Positions 15,304 to 23,345 of a stretch of DNA of 26,413 bases are shown here, piece after piece. The DNA is from UBA4285 sp050944355 (GTDB lineage: Bacteria > Bacillota > Clostridia > Lachnospirales > Lachnospiraceae): positions 1 through 26,413 of the forward strand of contig JBMNQX010000020.1 in the NCBI GenBank assembly GCA_050944355.1. Direction: 5' to 3'. The notes under the pieces were generated by a model. It saw only the letters and a list, made by a program, of their open reading frames with translations. It was not told the origin of the DNA and ran no database searches. Position numbers and translations under genes: made by a program. How positions within the stretch are numbered: the stretch's first letter is position 1; each line of letters starts with the position of its first letter.

Positions 15304-16317
15304 TTATACTCCTTTTACGATGTATCCGTCAGGGTCCCACAGATCCCGCCAGTCATTCGATCCAGGCCACAAAAAGACCTGTCCCTTTACAAGACGGCAG
15401 TTTCTGTCATCGGCGTCAATTGCCTCCATCTCCTCCTGACTCAGCGGATCTTCAAACGATGCTTTCAGATTACTCTCATATTGCGGCGGTTTTACCGAGA
15501 ACGGAATAGGAATCTGCCCGTTCTGAACTGCCCACTTCAGGCAGGTGACAGCGGGATGATCTCCATGCGCCCCGGCAGCCTGCTGTACTGAGGGGAGTTT
15601 TGTGTCCACCACATCCTCTGCCGTGCGGTCCCGCTCCGGCCTTGAGGGGGATCCTATCGGGCAGAAGCCGATCGGCTGAATCTTTCTTTTTCTGCAGTAA
15701 TTGAACAATTCTCTCTGCTGAAACGACGGATGCAGTTCCATTTCAATCGCGGCCGGCTGAATTCTGCAGAGAGGCAGAACCGCTTCGAGTTTTGGAATCG
15801 TCATGTTGCTCATCGCGATATGCCTGACAAGTCCCTCATCGACCAGTTTTTCACACTGTCTCCAGGTATCCATGAATTCTTCCACGGAGAACGGTTTCGA
15901 ATCAGGGTTTCTGGAATCTCCGCCGCACCCCGGGGCATGGTAATTCGGGAATGGCCAATGCACGAAGTAGAGATCCAGATAATCCAGCCGGAGATCAGCA
16001 AGACTTTTTCTGCAGGCTTTCTCCACCTCTCTGTGCTGGTCGTTCCATACCTTCGAAGTGATAAACAGATCCTCTCTTCTGACATATCTTTCGTCAATCA
16101 GCTTCCGGATGACAATGCCAATGCTGCTCTCGTTGCCATACACACTCGCACAGTCGATGAGACGGTAGCCTGTTTTTACAGCCCCGTACACCGCCTCTGA
16201 AATCTGCTTTGCTCCATATTTGTCCGAGCCAAATGTTCCAATGCCGATCGCAGGGATCCTGGTTCCATCAAAAAATTCACGGAATGGAACTTTGCTGCTG
16301 TAATCTTTATTGTCCAT
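15304..16317 (-). CDS. Aldo/keto reductase
   Basis: 337 residues in a (beta/alpha)8 NAD(P)H-dependent oxidoreductase family. The catalytic tetrad is present: D55, Y60 (DCASVYGNE), K89 (TSKVW) and H120 (YFVHWP). The motif IPAIGIGTFG at ~21-30 opens the barrel, and ISNM-like AMSNMTIPKLE and IPIPFSVKP (cofactor loop) are recognisable. Relative to common aldo/keto reductases it has an insertion around CGGDSRNPDS (~131-140) and a C-terminal WPGSNDWRDLWDPDGYI tail, features that may mark a subfamily. In a fucosidase operon it could oxidise L-fucose to the lactone, or reduce a breakdown aldehyde such as lactaldehyde. The sequence does not decide this. GGAG lies 7 nt upstream of the start. Confidence 0.88.
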   Translation of the reverse strand: MDNKDYSSKVPFREFFDGTRIPAIGIGTFGSDKYGAKQISEAVYGAVKTGYRLIDCASVYGNESSIGIVIRKLIDERYVRREDLFITSKVWNDQHREVEKACRKSLADLRLDYLDLYFVHWPFPNYHAPGCGGDSRNPDSKPFSVEEFMDTWRQCEKLVDEGLVRHIAMSNMTIPKLEAVLPLCRIQPAAIEMELHPSFQQRELFNYCRKRKIQPIGFCPIGSPSRPERDRTAEDVVDTKLPSVQQAAGAHGDHPAVTCLKWAVQNGQIPIPFSVKPPQYESNLKASFEDPLSQEEMEAIDADDRNCRLVKGQVFLWPGSNDWRDLWDPDGYIVKGV

Positions 16318-16336
16318 TCTTTTCTCCAGTCTTTCA

Positions 16337-17395
16337 TTAGTCTTCCGGAAATACTACAGCTACTTTTCCACAGCGGCCCATGGCCATAAGCGCGTAAGCT
16401 TTGGAAGCCTCTTCGATCGGAAAACGGTGCGTTATCAGCGTATCCGGATGGATATTCCAGCGGACAAGGTGCTCGACGAGATCCTCCATTTTCCAGATGG
16501 AAGTAACCCACGAGCCATAGATGGTCTTTGTAGTGTGCATGATGTCAGGACTCGGATTGAGGGTGACTGTATTACCCTCACCGACAAATGCGATCTTTCC
16601 GTAGTCTCTGGTCCCTCTGACAGCGGTCTGGCGACCGGCATCGGATGCGGAGCAGTCCACCGCCTTCTCGCATCCATGACCGCCCGTAACATCAAAGATG
16701 TCCTGAATCACATGATCACTCGGCTTGAATACATAGTCGACAAGTCCCTTTGCCTTCGCAAGCTGAATGCGGTAGTCGTTCATTTCCACGCCAATCGTCT
16801 TTTCAGCGCCCATGGCTTTCGCCAGCATCAGTGTCGCGAGTCCGACCGGTCCGAGTCCCACGACAAGAACCGCATCATCTCCGCCGATACCGATCTTCTC
16901 GAGCGCCTCGTAGGCCGTGCCAAATCCGCAGGCTACCTGTGCACCATCCTCATACGTGAGCGGTTTCGGAAGAAGAACAAGATCCTTTTCCTCGCAGAGA
17001 ATATACGGAGCCATGCCGCCATTTCTCTGCCAGCCATATGCTCTTCTCAGCGGGCTCTTGCATGAGATATAATTTCCTTTTCTGCAGTCGTAGCACACGC
17101 CGCAGCCGGAAATATGATAGAGTATCACGCGGTCGCCCTCGTGGAAACGGCGCATTCCCTTTCCACACTTCACGATCTGTCCGGCAGACTCATGGCCTGC
17201 GATTGTGCCCGGCTGATATCCTTCCGGCCCCTTTCCCACATGTTCCCTGTAAATGCAGCGGATATCGGATCCGCAGATAGTCGCGGCTTTTGTCCGGATG
17301 AGAACCTCGCCGTATCCGGGTTCCGGCACTTCAAATTCTCTGAGCTCTACCGTGCTGTTTCCTGGAAGCACGGCTCCAATCATTTTTTCTGACAT
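16337..17395 (-). CDS. Zinc-dependent alcohol dehydrogenase (MDR family)
   Basis: 352 residues. Catalytic zinc ligands are C41 (TICGSD) and H68/E69 (AGHESAG). The structural zinc site is a complete four-cysteine lobe, C98-C101-C104-C112. The Rossmann motif GLGPVG is at 180-185, and an acidic residue ends the second strand (GVEMNDYR), suggesting NAD over NADP. It is the first gene of the operon, with GGGAGG 5 nt before the ATG, and the aldo/keto reductase begins 19 bp downstream. The family covers threonine, sorbitol and other polyol dehydrogenases. In this context it could be an L-fucose or fucose-derived polyol/lactaldehyde dehydrogenase. That assignment is inference. Confidence 0.9.
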   Translation of the reverse strand: MSEKMIGAVLPGNSTVELREFEVPEPGYGEVLIRTKAATICGSDIRCIYREHVGKGPEGYQPGTIAGHESAGQIVKCGKGMRRFHEGDRVILYHISGCGVCYDCRKGNYISCKSPLRRAYGWQRNGGMAPYILCEEKDLVLLPKPLTYEDGAQVACGFGTAYEALEKIGIGGDDAVLVVGLGPVGLATLMLAKAMGAEKTIGVEMNDYRIQLAKAKGLVDYVFKPSDHVIQDIFDVTGGHGCEKAVDCSASDAGRQTAVRGTRDYGKIAFVGEGNTVTLNPSPDIMHTTKTIYGSWVTSIWKMEDLVEHLVRWNIHPDTLITHRFPIEEASKAYALMAMGRCGKVAVVFPED

Positions 17396-17408
17396 TGCAG
17401 CCTCCCGT

Positions 17409-17553
17409 TGTAAATCTTTTTAATATACTTTTATATTGTCACGCGGACACCCTGTTCCTCACTATGTCATCATCATAATCGCTTTCTTTTTGCATTCACA
17501 GATGATAAACTGTAAATAATTACTGAGTTGTGTCGTGTTTTCGAAGATTTACA
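17409..17553. promoter_or_regulatory. Divergent promoter region with repeated TGTAAAT sites
   Basis: TGTAAATCTT (17409-17418) recurs as its exact reverse complement AAGATTTACA (17544-17553), one next to each divergent gene start. A third half-site TGTAAATAAT lies at 17511-17520. An AT-rich dyad, AATATA-CTTT-TATATT, is at 17422-17437. AraC proteins often bind paired half-sites and loop DNA, so these are candidate sites for the adjacent regulator at 17579. Confidence 0.4.
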
Positions 17554-17578
17554 GACAGATAGAAACGAGTGAGGCTTC

Positions 17579-18433
17579 ATGTTCACCAGGTACAATTATC
17601 CGGAACTCGCTTTTTCGATGGATGGATATCGATTTATTCCGCAGAACATCGTATTTGAACAATTTCAGCGCGTGATCCCCAGGCATGAGCACAGTAAAGG
17701 CTGTTATGAAATTCACTTTATTCCCTATGGCTGTGGCACTGTGATTTTGAATGAGAAAACCTATGATCTGGATGCTGATTCTCTATATGTGACAGGCCCT
17801 CACATCTTCCACGAACAATTTCCTGCAGAAGACAATCCGATGGCCGAGTACTGTCTCTTTTTCCAGACACAAAGGGAGACATGCAAGACTGCTCAGACTC
17901 CTTCAATTGTATCGACGTTTCTCTCGACTCCGCTCTGGATCGGTCACGACACCCAGGATCTGCACTCTCTCATGCAGAAGTTATTCCAGGAACTGGCGCA
18001 AAAAAAGCCGGGATATCGAAGCGTGTCATGCTCTCTCCTCCAGCAGATCATAGTAAATACTGTCAGAAATTATCACGCTGAAATCTCATCGGGAATAATT
18101 TCTGCAATTCCGGAAGAACAGCAGTCTCTGATTCTTGACGAGAGTTTTCTGTACGACTATTCGACGCTCACCCTGAACGGGTTATCCAGGCGGCTCTCTC
18201 TTTCACCCCGTCAGACCGAACGTCTGGTGATACAAAAGTACAATCAGACTTTTCAGGAGAAAAAAACAGCAGCACGTATGAGCGCCGCTGTGATACTGCT
18301 GCAGTCAGTCAATCTTACCATCGCAGATATTGCAGAACAGCTCGGATTTTCAACTGCGGAGCATTTCACCTATGCATTCCGCAGGTACACCGGAATGAGT
18401 CCAAGACAGTATCGAAAAAAACTAAAATCATGA
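17579..18433 (+). CDS. AraC family regulator with cupin sensor domain, divergent from fucose operon
   Basis: 284 residues, the common two-domain AraC size. The N-terminal ~100 residues look like a small cupin: HEHSKGCYEIHFIPYGCGTV, then YDLDADSLYVTGPHIFHEQ, with metal- or sugar-facing histidines. The C-terminal domain from ~190 has two helix-turn-helix units (LTLNGLSRRLSLSPRQTERLV and LTIADIAEQLGFSTAEHFTYAF), ending GMSPRQYRKKL. This cupin-type regulator differs from the two long AraC proteins at 497 and 6026. Divergent placement makes it the likely fucose-responsive activator of the 17395-13316 operon. GTGAGG is 4-5 nt before the ATG. Its last 6 bp overlap the convergent TetR gene. Confidence 0.9.
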   Translation: MFTRYNYPELAFSMDGYRFIPQNIVFEQFQRVIPRHEHSKGCYEIHFIPYGCGTVILNEKTYDLDADSLYVTGPHIFHEQFPAEDNPMAEYCLFFQTQRETCKTAQTPSIVSTFLSTPLWIGHDTQDLHSLMQKLFQELAQKKPGYRSVSCSLLQQIIVNTVRNYHAEISSGIISAIPEEQQSLILDESFLYDYSTLTLNGLSRRLSLSPRQTERLVIQKYNQTFQEKKTAARMSAAVILLQSVNLTIADIAEQLGFSTAEHFTYAFRRYTGMSPRQYRKKLKS

Positions 18434-18997
18434 TTTTGCGGTTTTTCCATATTTCGGCCGGATCAGACAAAAATAATACCGGACGATTGTCTCCGGTTTC
18501 TCTTTGAATCCTTTCTGCACCCACGCGGACACCAGCTCCGCAAACGACGTCACATAGAATATCGACGCATACTCTTTCGGCACCTCTTCGGGATACAATT
18601 CTTTCATTCCGCTGAAAGCTTTCGTCAGCTGCTCTTTAAAATACTTCAGAAAGATGTCCCCGCTCTCACCGGAAAAAAGATTGGAAATGTCCTGCTGCTG
18701 TTCTTTCAGATGATACAGAAGATGCGTCAGCTCCGTGGGCAATGTCGCGGGCCTCGACGAAAAATCATGCTCCGCCTCACTCTCTCCGACCGTGGAAAAG
18801 ACATGACTGAAGATATCCTCGCACATCTGATTCAGGAGATCGTCTTTCGTCTGAAAATGAGCGTAGAATGTCGTCCGGCCGACATCGGCCTCGTCGATAA
18901 TGTCCTGAACGGAAATCCGACTGTAATGTTTTCTGGCAAGCAGACTGCTGAACGCCTGAAAGATAGCCTTCCGGGTCTTTCTCTGTCTCCGATCCAT
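18428..18997 (-). CDS. TetR family transcriptional regulator
   Basis: 189 residues. The N-terminal helix-turn-helix, RISVQDIIDEADVGRTTFYA followed by HFQTKDDLL, is a textbook TetR pattern. The rest is an all-helical ligand domain with KPETIVRYYFCLIRPKYG at the end. ATG 18997 is chosen over the GTG three bases upstream because AAGGAGG is 6 nt from it and only 3 from the GTG. It converges on the AraC gene with a 6-bp overlap at the stops (TCATGA). It is divergent from the P1B ATPase, so it may control metal efflux, although the C-terminal domain resembles general TetR proteins with no metal motif visible. Confidence 0.9.
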   Translation of the reverse strand: MDRRQRKTRKAIFQAFSSLLARKHYSRISVQDIIDEADVGRTTFYAHFQTKDDLLNQMCEDIFSHVFSTVGESEAEHDFSSRPATLPTELTHLLYHLKEQQQDISNLFSGESGDIFLKYFKEQLTKAFSGMKELYPEEVPKEYASIFYVTSFAELVSAWVQKGFKEKPETIVRYYFCLIRPKYGKTAKS

Positions 18998-19028
18998 CAC
19001 AATCCTCCTTCATTTTCAAAACACTTTT

Positions 19029-19088
19029 CTGCTTTTGTTCGGTATGGTATGAAAAGCAGGAACTGCTTCTTGTCAGCAATTCCCGCCG
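19029..19088. promoter_or_regulatory. Inverted repeats between TetR and P-type ATPase genes
   Basis: CTGCTTTT (19029-19036) pairs with AAAAGCAG (19052-19059), and AAGCAG-GAA-CTGCTT (19054-19068) is a nested perfect dyad. The two share the AAGCAG arm, so they are mutually exclusive structures. One of them could be the TetR operator; the assignment is inference. Confidence 0.35.
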
Positions 19089-19172
19089 GCTTTACGATCA
19101 AGATACAGAACAGATTGTTCGTTTTAAAATAAACTGTATATGAATTATGTTCGAAAAGCAAGGAGCATATTC

Positions 19173-21047
19173 ATGAGCCAAATACGAGAGTGGTTTGCTG
19201 ACGAGGCAAAATTTCGGATCGTCCGGATCGTAATTTCCGGAATTGCCCTGGTTATCAGTCTTGGCAAATGGGCCACCCTGCCCGGCGGTCTCGACATGGC
19301 TTGGATCGCCATTGTCCTCTGCGGCGTCCCCATCATCATCGGCGCCGTCAAAGCCGTGATCACAGAACATGACATCACGGCCGATGTCCTGGTGTCACTC
19401 GCGCTGATCGGGTCTCTTCTGGCAAAAGAATTTTTCGCCGCCGGCGAAGTCGCTTTCATTATGGAAATCGGCTCTGCCCTCGAGGACTACACCTCAGCCA
19501 AGGCAAAAAAAGGAATTCAGAAACTCATCCGGCTGATGCCGAAAACGGCGAGAGTCCGCCGGGAAAACAAAGAAATAACAATACCTGTTGAAGATGTAAA
19601 AGTCGGTGATACCGTTGTCGTACTTGTCGGCGAGACGATACCGACGGATGGAACCATCACGTCCGGGAGCACAGCTGTCGATCAGTCCGCCATGACCGGT
19701 GAATCGATCCCGATCGATAAAACCGTCGGAGATGCGGTCATCAGCGGAACCGTCAGCCGGACAGGCGTGTTCGAATATACGGCCACAACAGAGGCCGCGG
19801 ACAGCTCTCTGCAGAAGATGATCGACCTCGCAGAGCAGGCCGATGAAAACAAGGCGCCGATTGTAACTCTCGCTGACAAATGGGCCGCCTGGCTTGTCAT
19901 CGCAGCCTTCACGGCGGCCGTACTCACATTTTTCATCAACTGGGCCGTATTGTCCGATCCTTCTGCCGCATTTCTTCGCGCCGTCACGGTTCTTGTTGTC
20001 GTGTGTCCCTGTGCCTTTGTCCTGGCGACGCCGACCGCTGTCATGGCCGGAATCGGCAATGCGTCAAAGTACGGTATGATCGTAAAATCCGGGGAGGCTC
20101 TGCAGCGGTTCGGCACGATTGATACGGTCGCCTTTGATAAAACCGGAACCCTTACGTATGGGAAACTGGGAATCACGAGAATCAAGCCGCTCTCTTCGGA
20201 CTTCACCGAACAAGAAATATTAAAACTGGCCGCGATCGCGGAAGCCCGTTCCGAGCATCCGATCGGCCGGGCCATCTGCGACACGGCAGACAGCAAAGAA
20301 CAGGCGGCCGATTATATCGTGACCCCCGGGAAGGGAATCGCCGCCACATATAACGGAAAGTCTCTTCTTGTCGGAAAAATCAGTTTTCTGAAGGAGAACC
20401 ATATAGAGATTGATGAAAAAACTGCTGCAGACTTCTCCCATACCGGCTCGACGGTCGTCTTTCTTTCCGTCGACGGGAAAGCTGCCGGATTGATCGCGCT
20501 CTCCGACACTCTGCGGGACAGCGCCGCGCCCACGATCAAAAACCTTCACGATATGAACGTCAGGTCTGTTCTGCTGACGGGAGACAACCAGGCCGCCGCT
20601 CAGGCGATCGCCGGCAAGGTACATGTATCGGACGTCCGCAGCGAACTGCTCCCGGAAGACAAGCAGAAAATCATTCGGGAATACCAGCAAAAGGGCCATA
20701 AGGTGTGCATGATCGGCGACGGCATCAACGACGCCGTGGCGCTCCGCACGGCTGACGCCGCCATTGCCATGGGCGGCATCGGCTCTGATATCGCGATTGA
20801 ATCGTCTGACGTCGTACTGGTGCAGGACGATATCAGCCGGGTTCCCTATCTGCTGCATCTGTCGCGCAGAGTTCTTGCGAAAATTCAGACCAATATCATC
20901 ATTTCACTCTGCATCAACGCGGTGGCAACTGTGCTCGCCGCAACCGGCATCCTGAATCCGATAGTCGGGGCGCTTGTGCACAACGCGGGTTCTGTGTTTG
21001 TCGTGCTGAACTCACTGTTTCTGCTTTCTGTGAAGGACACGGACTGA
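19173..21047 (+). CDS. P1B-type heavy-metal translocating ATPase
   Basis: 624 residues. P1B hallmarks are complete: the actuator TGES (175-178), the transmembrane VCPCAFVLATPTA with CPC at 278-280, phosphorylated D322 in DKTGTLT, the nucleotide-site SEHP with H362, and GDGIND at 515-520. ATG 19173 has AAGGAG 7 nt upstream; an earlier in-frame ATG at 19140 lacks one. There is no N-terminal CxxC metal-binding domain, so the protein starts directly with membrane helices. The last helices carry INAVA and HNAGSVFVVLNS rather than the K/DxG pair of ZntA-type pumps or the MxxSS of copper pumps. The transported metal is therefore not assigned. It is divergent from a TetR gene. Confidence 0.92.
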   Translation: MSQIREWFADEAKFRIVRIVISGIALVISLGKWATLPGGLDMAWIAIVLCGVPIIIGAVKAVITEHDITADVLVSLALIGSLLAKEFFAAGEVAFIMEIGSALEDYTSAKAKKGIQKLIRLMPKTARVRRENKEITIPVEDVKVGDTVVVLVGETIPTDGTITSGSTAVDQSAMTGESIPIDKTVGDAVISGTVSRTGVFEYTATTEAADSSLQKMIDLAEQADENKAPIVTLADKWAAWLVIAAFTAAVLTFFINWAVLSDPSAAFLRAVTVLVVVCPCAFVLATPTAVMAGIGNASKYGMIVKSGEALQRFGTIDTVAFDKTGTLTYGKLGITRIKPLSSDFTEQEILKLAAIAEARSEHPIGRAICDTADSKEQAADYIVTPGKGIAATYNGKSLLVGKISFLKENHIEIDEKTAADFSHTGSTVVFLSVDGKAAGLIALSDTLRDSAAPTIKNLHDMNVRSVLLTGDNQAAAQAIAGKVHVSDVRSELLPEDKQKIIREYQQKGHKVCMIGDGINDAVALRTADAAIAMGGIGSDIAIESSDVVLVQDDISRVPYLLHLSRRVLAKIQTNIIISLCINAVATVLAATGILNPIVGALVHNAGSVFVVLNSLFLLSVKDTD

Positions 21048-21064
21048 AGTCTGCCCTGCATTTG

Positions 21065-21712
21065 TCACCGATAGCATTTGTCAATGTCAGCATTGCTGCC
21101 GATCACGAGCAGCGACTTGACGTCTTCGAAAGGAGCGTCCGGATCGAGGTTCAGTCGGATGGTGCTGCCTTCGCGCACGCCGACGACATTGATGTTGAAG
21201 TTCCGGCGGACGTCCAGCTCCCGCAGGGTCTTGCCGACCCACTTCGGCGGCATCTCAATTTCGATCAGCGCCGTGTTCTTGTCGATCGCAAAATAGTCGG
21301 ACACATGCTCTGTGCCGTAGCGGACGGCCGTCCAGTCCGCCATGAACTTTTCCGGAAAGACGACCCGGTCCGCGCCGATGCGCAGCAGCAGCTCTTCCTG
21401 AACATCGCTCACCGCGCGGGACACGACGAATTTCGCACCGCAGTCTTTGAGCTGTGCCGTGATTTCCAGCGAGCTCTGGAAATCGTCCCCGATCGCGACG
21501 ATGCACAGATCGTAATCATCGACGCCGATGGATTTCAGGAAATCCGGTTTGGAGGCGTCGCCGATCACCGCATTTGTCGCGAAGTGCATACACTCGTTGA
21601 CCCGCTCTTCATCTTCGTCCACAACCATGACCTGCTGGTCCATCTCGTGCAGCCGTTTCGCAATCCGCATGCCGAAGCCGCCCACACCGATCAATAGGAT
21701 ATTCTTTTTCAT
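21065..21712 (-). CDS. TrkA/KtrA-type potassium uptake regulatory protein
   Basis: 215 residues. An N-terminal Rossmann RCK-N domain has the dinucleotide motif G9-x-G11-x-x-G14 and acidic D32 at the end of strand two (VMVVDEDEE). A C-terminal TrkA-C domain (~135-215) contains EMPPKWVGKTLRELD and NINVVGVREG. It is a cytosolic gating ring that binds nucleotides and controls the TrkH/KtrB pore. One Rossmann/TrkA-C unit and this length fit the KtrA-type rather than the doubled TrkA of E. coli. ATG 21712 has GGGAGG directly upstream; a GTG 27 nt earlier would overlap trkH. It lies 16 bp after the TrkH stop, so the two are cotranscribed. Confidence 0.93.
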   Translation of the reverse strand: MKKNILLIGVGGFGMRIAKRLHEMDQQVMVVDEDEERVNECMHFATNAVIGDASKPDFLKSIGVDDYDLCIVAIGDDFQSSLEITAQLKDCGAKFVVSRAVSDVQEELLLRIGADRVVFPEKFMADWTAVRYGTEHVSDYFAIDKNTALIEIEMPPKWVGKTLRELDVRRNFNINVVGVREGSTIRLNLDPDAPFEDVKSLLVIGSNADIDKCYR

Positions 21713-21728
21713 AATTCCTCCCCCTGCG

Positions 21729-23054
21729 TCAGCCGACACTGACAGGCTCTTCCGGATACCGCAGATCCGAGCCTTCGTTGATCGTCGCGTACATAATCGT
21801 CAGACCGCCGACACGCCCCATGTACATCAGACAGATCAGAATCACATGGGAAATGGTGCCGAGCGTCGGCGTAATACCAAGCGTCAGCCCGACCGTGCCG
21901 AGCGCCGAAGCCGCCTCAAAAGCCGTCGTGAGAATCGGGATTCCCTCGAGCCGGCTGATCAGACCGGCAGCCAATAGAAAACTGGTCAGATACATCGTGA
22001 GAATTGCGCAGGCCGTGCGCACGACTTCGCTGGAAATCCGTCTGTGAAAGACCGATACATTCTGTCTGCGCCGGAAAACAGCGAACATTGTCAGAATCAG
22101 CACAGCCGCCGTGGTCGTCTTCATACCGCCGGCCGTGGAGCCCGGCGAACCTCCGATCAGCATCAGAACGATCATCAGAAGCTGATTGTCCCCGGAGAGC
22201 GTCGTCAGATCGGCCGTATTGAAACCGGCCGTGCGGGTTGTCACAGACTGGAAAAATCCGGAAAGCAGCGCCTCTGACGCCGGCAGATCCCCGTACTCGG
22301 TGAGCGTGAGCCAGATCCCGGGAACCACAATCAGAATCAGCGTGGTGATCAGCACCAGCTTCGTCTGCAGGCTGCAGCGCCCGAACCGGAAGCGATGGTC
22401 GGAAATGTCCTTCCACACATAAAACCCGAGGCCGCCGATGACAATCAGCGCCATCACCGTGATGTTGACGACCGGATCCGCCTGATACGCGGTCAGAGAC
22501 GAAAACTGGGTGCGGATTCCCATCAGATCAAACCCGGCGTTGCAGAACGCGGAGACCGAGTGGAAAATACTGTACCAGATTCCGCGTCCCCAGCCGAAAT
22601 CCCTGACAAATACAGGCATGAGCGCCACAGCGCCGGCCGCCTCGAAAATGACGACCCAGCGGATCAGAAACAGCGACATCCGTATGATGCCGCCGACCCG
22701 CTGTCCGGAGATAGAGTCCTTGAGAAGTCCTCTCTGGCGAAGTGTAATCCGGCTCCCAGACAGAACCGTCAGCAGAAACGCAATCGTCACGACGCCAAGG
22801 CCGCCGATCTGAATCAGAAGAAGAATAATGAACTGCCCGAACAGACTCCAGTGCGTGGCTGTGTCATAGACGACAAGTCCCGTCACGCAGGATGCAGACG
22901 TCGATGTGAAGAGCGCGTCAATCCAGGGAGTCCAGGTCCCGTCGGCGCTTGAGATCGGGAGCATCAAAAGCAGACTCCCCAGCAGAATCATTCCCGCAAA
23001 GCTGTAAATGATAACTTGTTGTGATGTCAGTTTTCCAAAGAATTTGTCTAACAT
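21729..23054 (-). CDS. TrkH/KtrB-type potassium transporter pore subunit
   Basis: 441 residues, an integral membrane protein with four M1-P-M2 repeats. The four selectivity-filter loops are readable: SASCVTGL (53-60), SAFCNAGFD, TTRTAGFN and ASALGTVGL, each with its conserved glycine. The gated segment includes GGSPGSTAGGMKTTT, the flexible intramembrane loop typical of TrkH/KtrB. It imports K+ (often coupled to Na+ in KtrB) under control of the downstream TrkA-like protein. ATG 23054 has CGGAG 8-9 nt upstream; a start 33 nt earlier is possible but its ribosome binding site is poorer. It is preceded by a tRNA-Pro and a stem-loop. Confidence 0.94.
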   Translation of the reverse strand: MLDKFFGKLTSQQVIIYSFAGMILLGSLLLMLPISSADGTWTPWIDALFTSTSASCVTGLVVYDTATHWSLFGQFIILLLIQIGGLGVVTIAFLLTVLSGSRITLRQRGLLKDSISGQRVGGIIRMSLFLIRWVVIFEAAGAVALMPVFVRDFGWGRGIWYSIFHSVSAFCNAGFDLMGIRTQFSSLTAYQADPVVNITVMALIVIGGLGFYVWKDISDHRFRFGRCSLQTKLVLITTLILIVVPGIWLTLTEYGDLPASEALLSGFFQSVTTRTAGFNTADLTTLSGDNQLLMIVLMLIGGSPGSTAGGMKTTTAAVLILTMFAVFRRRQNVSVFHRRISSEVVRTACAILTMYLTSFLLAAGLISRLEGIPILTTAFEAASALGTVGLTLGITPTLGTISHVILICLMYMGRVGGLTIMYATINEGSDLRYPEEPVSVG

Positions 23055-23105
23055 AGCTGCTGCTCCGCAGAGGAAGACATTTGCCATTGTAATTCCATAA
23101 AAATA

Positions 23106-23135
23106 GGCGGCGGCAACCTCCCGGCAACCGCTGCC
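23106..23135 (-). terminator. Stem-loop with T-run between tRNA-Pro and trkH
   Basis: Leftward reading gives GGCAGCGG pairing with CCGCCGCC (one mismatch) around a 14-nt loop, then TATTTTT. It lies 15 bp past the tRNA and 52 bp before the trkH start. It probably terminates the tRNA transcript, with any read-through feeding trkH. Confidence 0.55.
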
Positions 23136-23150
23136 CGAAAAATACCCGGA

Positions 23151-23223
23151 TCGGAATGACAGGACTTGAACCTGCGGCCTCTTGACCCCCAGTCAAGCGC
23201 GCTACCACCTGCGCTACATCCCG
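23151..23223 (-). tRNA. tRNA-Pro, anticodon GGG
   Basis: All four arms fold: acceptor CGGGATG / CATTCCG with discriminator A, D arm GCGC / GCGC, anticodon stem CTTGA / TCAAG closing the loop CTGGGGG (anticodon GGG), and T arm closing TTCAAGT. The length is 73 nt and CCA is not encoded. It would read CCC and CCU proline codons. Confidence 0.95.
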
Positions 23224-23293
23224 ATATGCCGGTATTGTACCACAGTCTCCGTCAAAAAGCACGAAATATTCAAATGTAACCGCCATATAAAAA

Positions 23294-23321
23294 GGGGCTG
23301 TTGCATTCATACAACAGCCCC
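23294..23321 (-). terminator. Terminator of the GltS-like carrier gene
   Basis: A perfect 10-bp stem (GGGGCTGTTG / CAACAGCCCC) with an 8-nt loop is followed leftward by TTTTTATATGG. It lies 24 bp past the carrier's stop codon and insulates it from the tRNA gene. Confidence 0.9.
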
Positions 23322-23345
23322 CGGTTCGTCATATATTTGATTTGT

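Noticed and set aside
19073..19081. Fifth TCAGCAATT element near the P-type ATPase
   Set aside because: The inverted partner is missing at the fixed distance, and isolated 7-mers like this are expected by chance; similar single copies occur inside the fucU and GH88 coding regions.
22395..22952. Open frame of 185 codons antisense to trkH
   Set aside because: Arg/Asp/Asn-rich composition typical of an antisense shadow of a membrane protein gene; no ribosome binding site.
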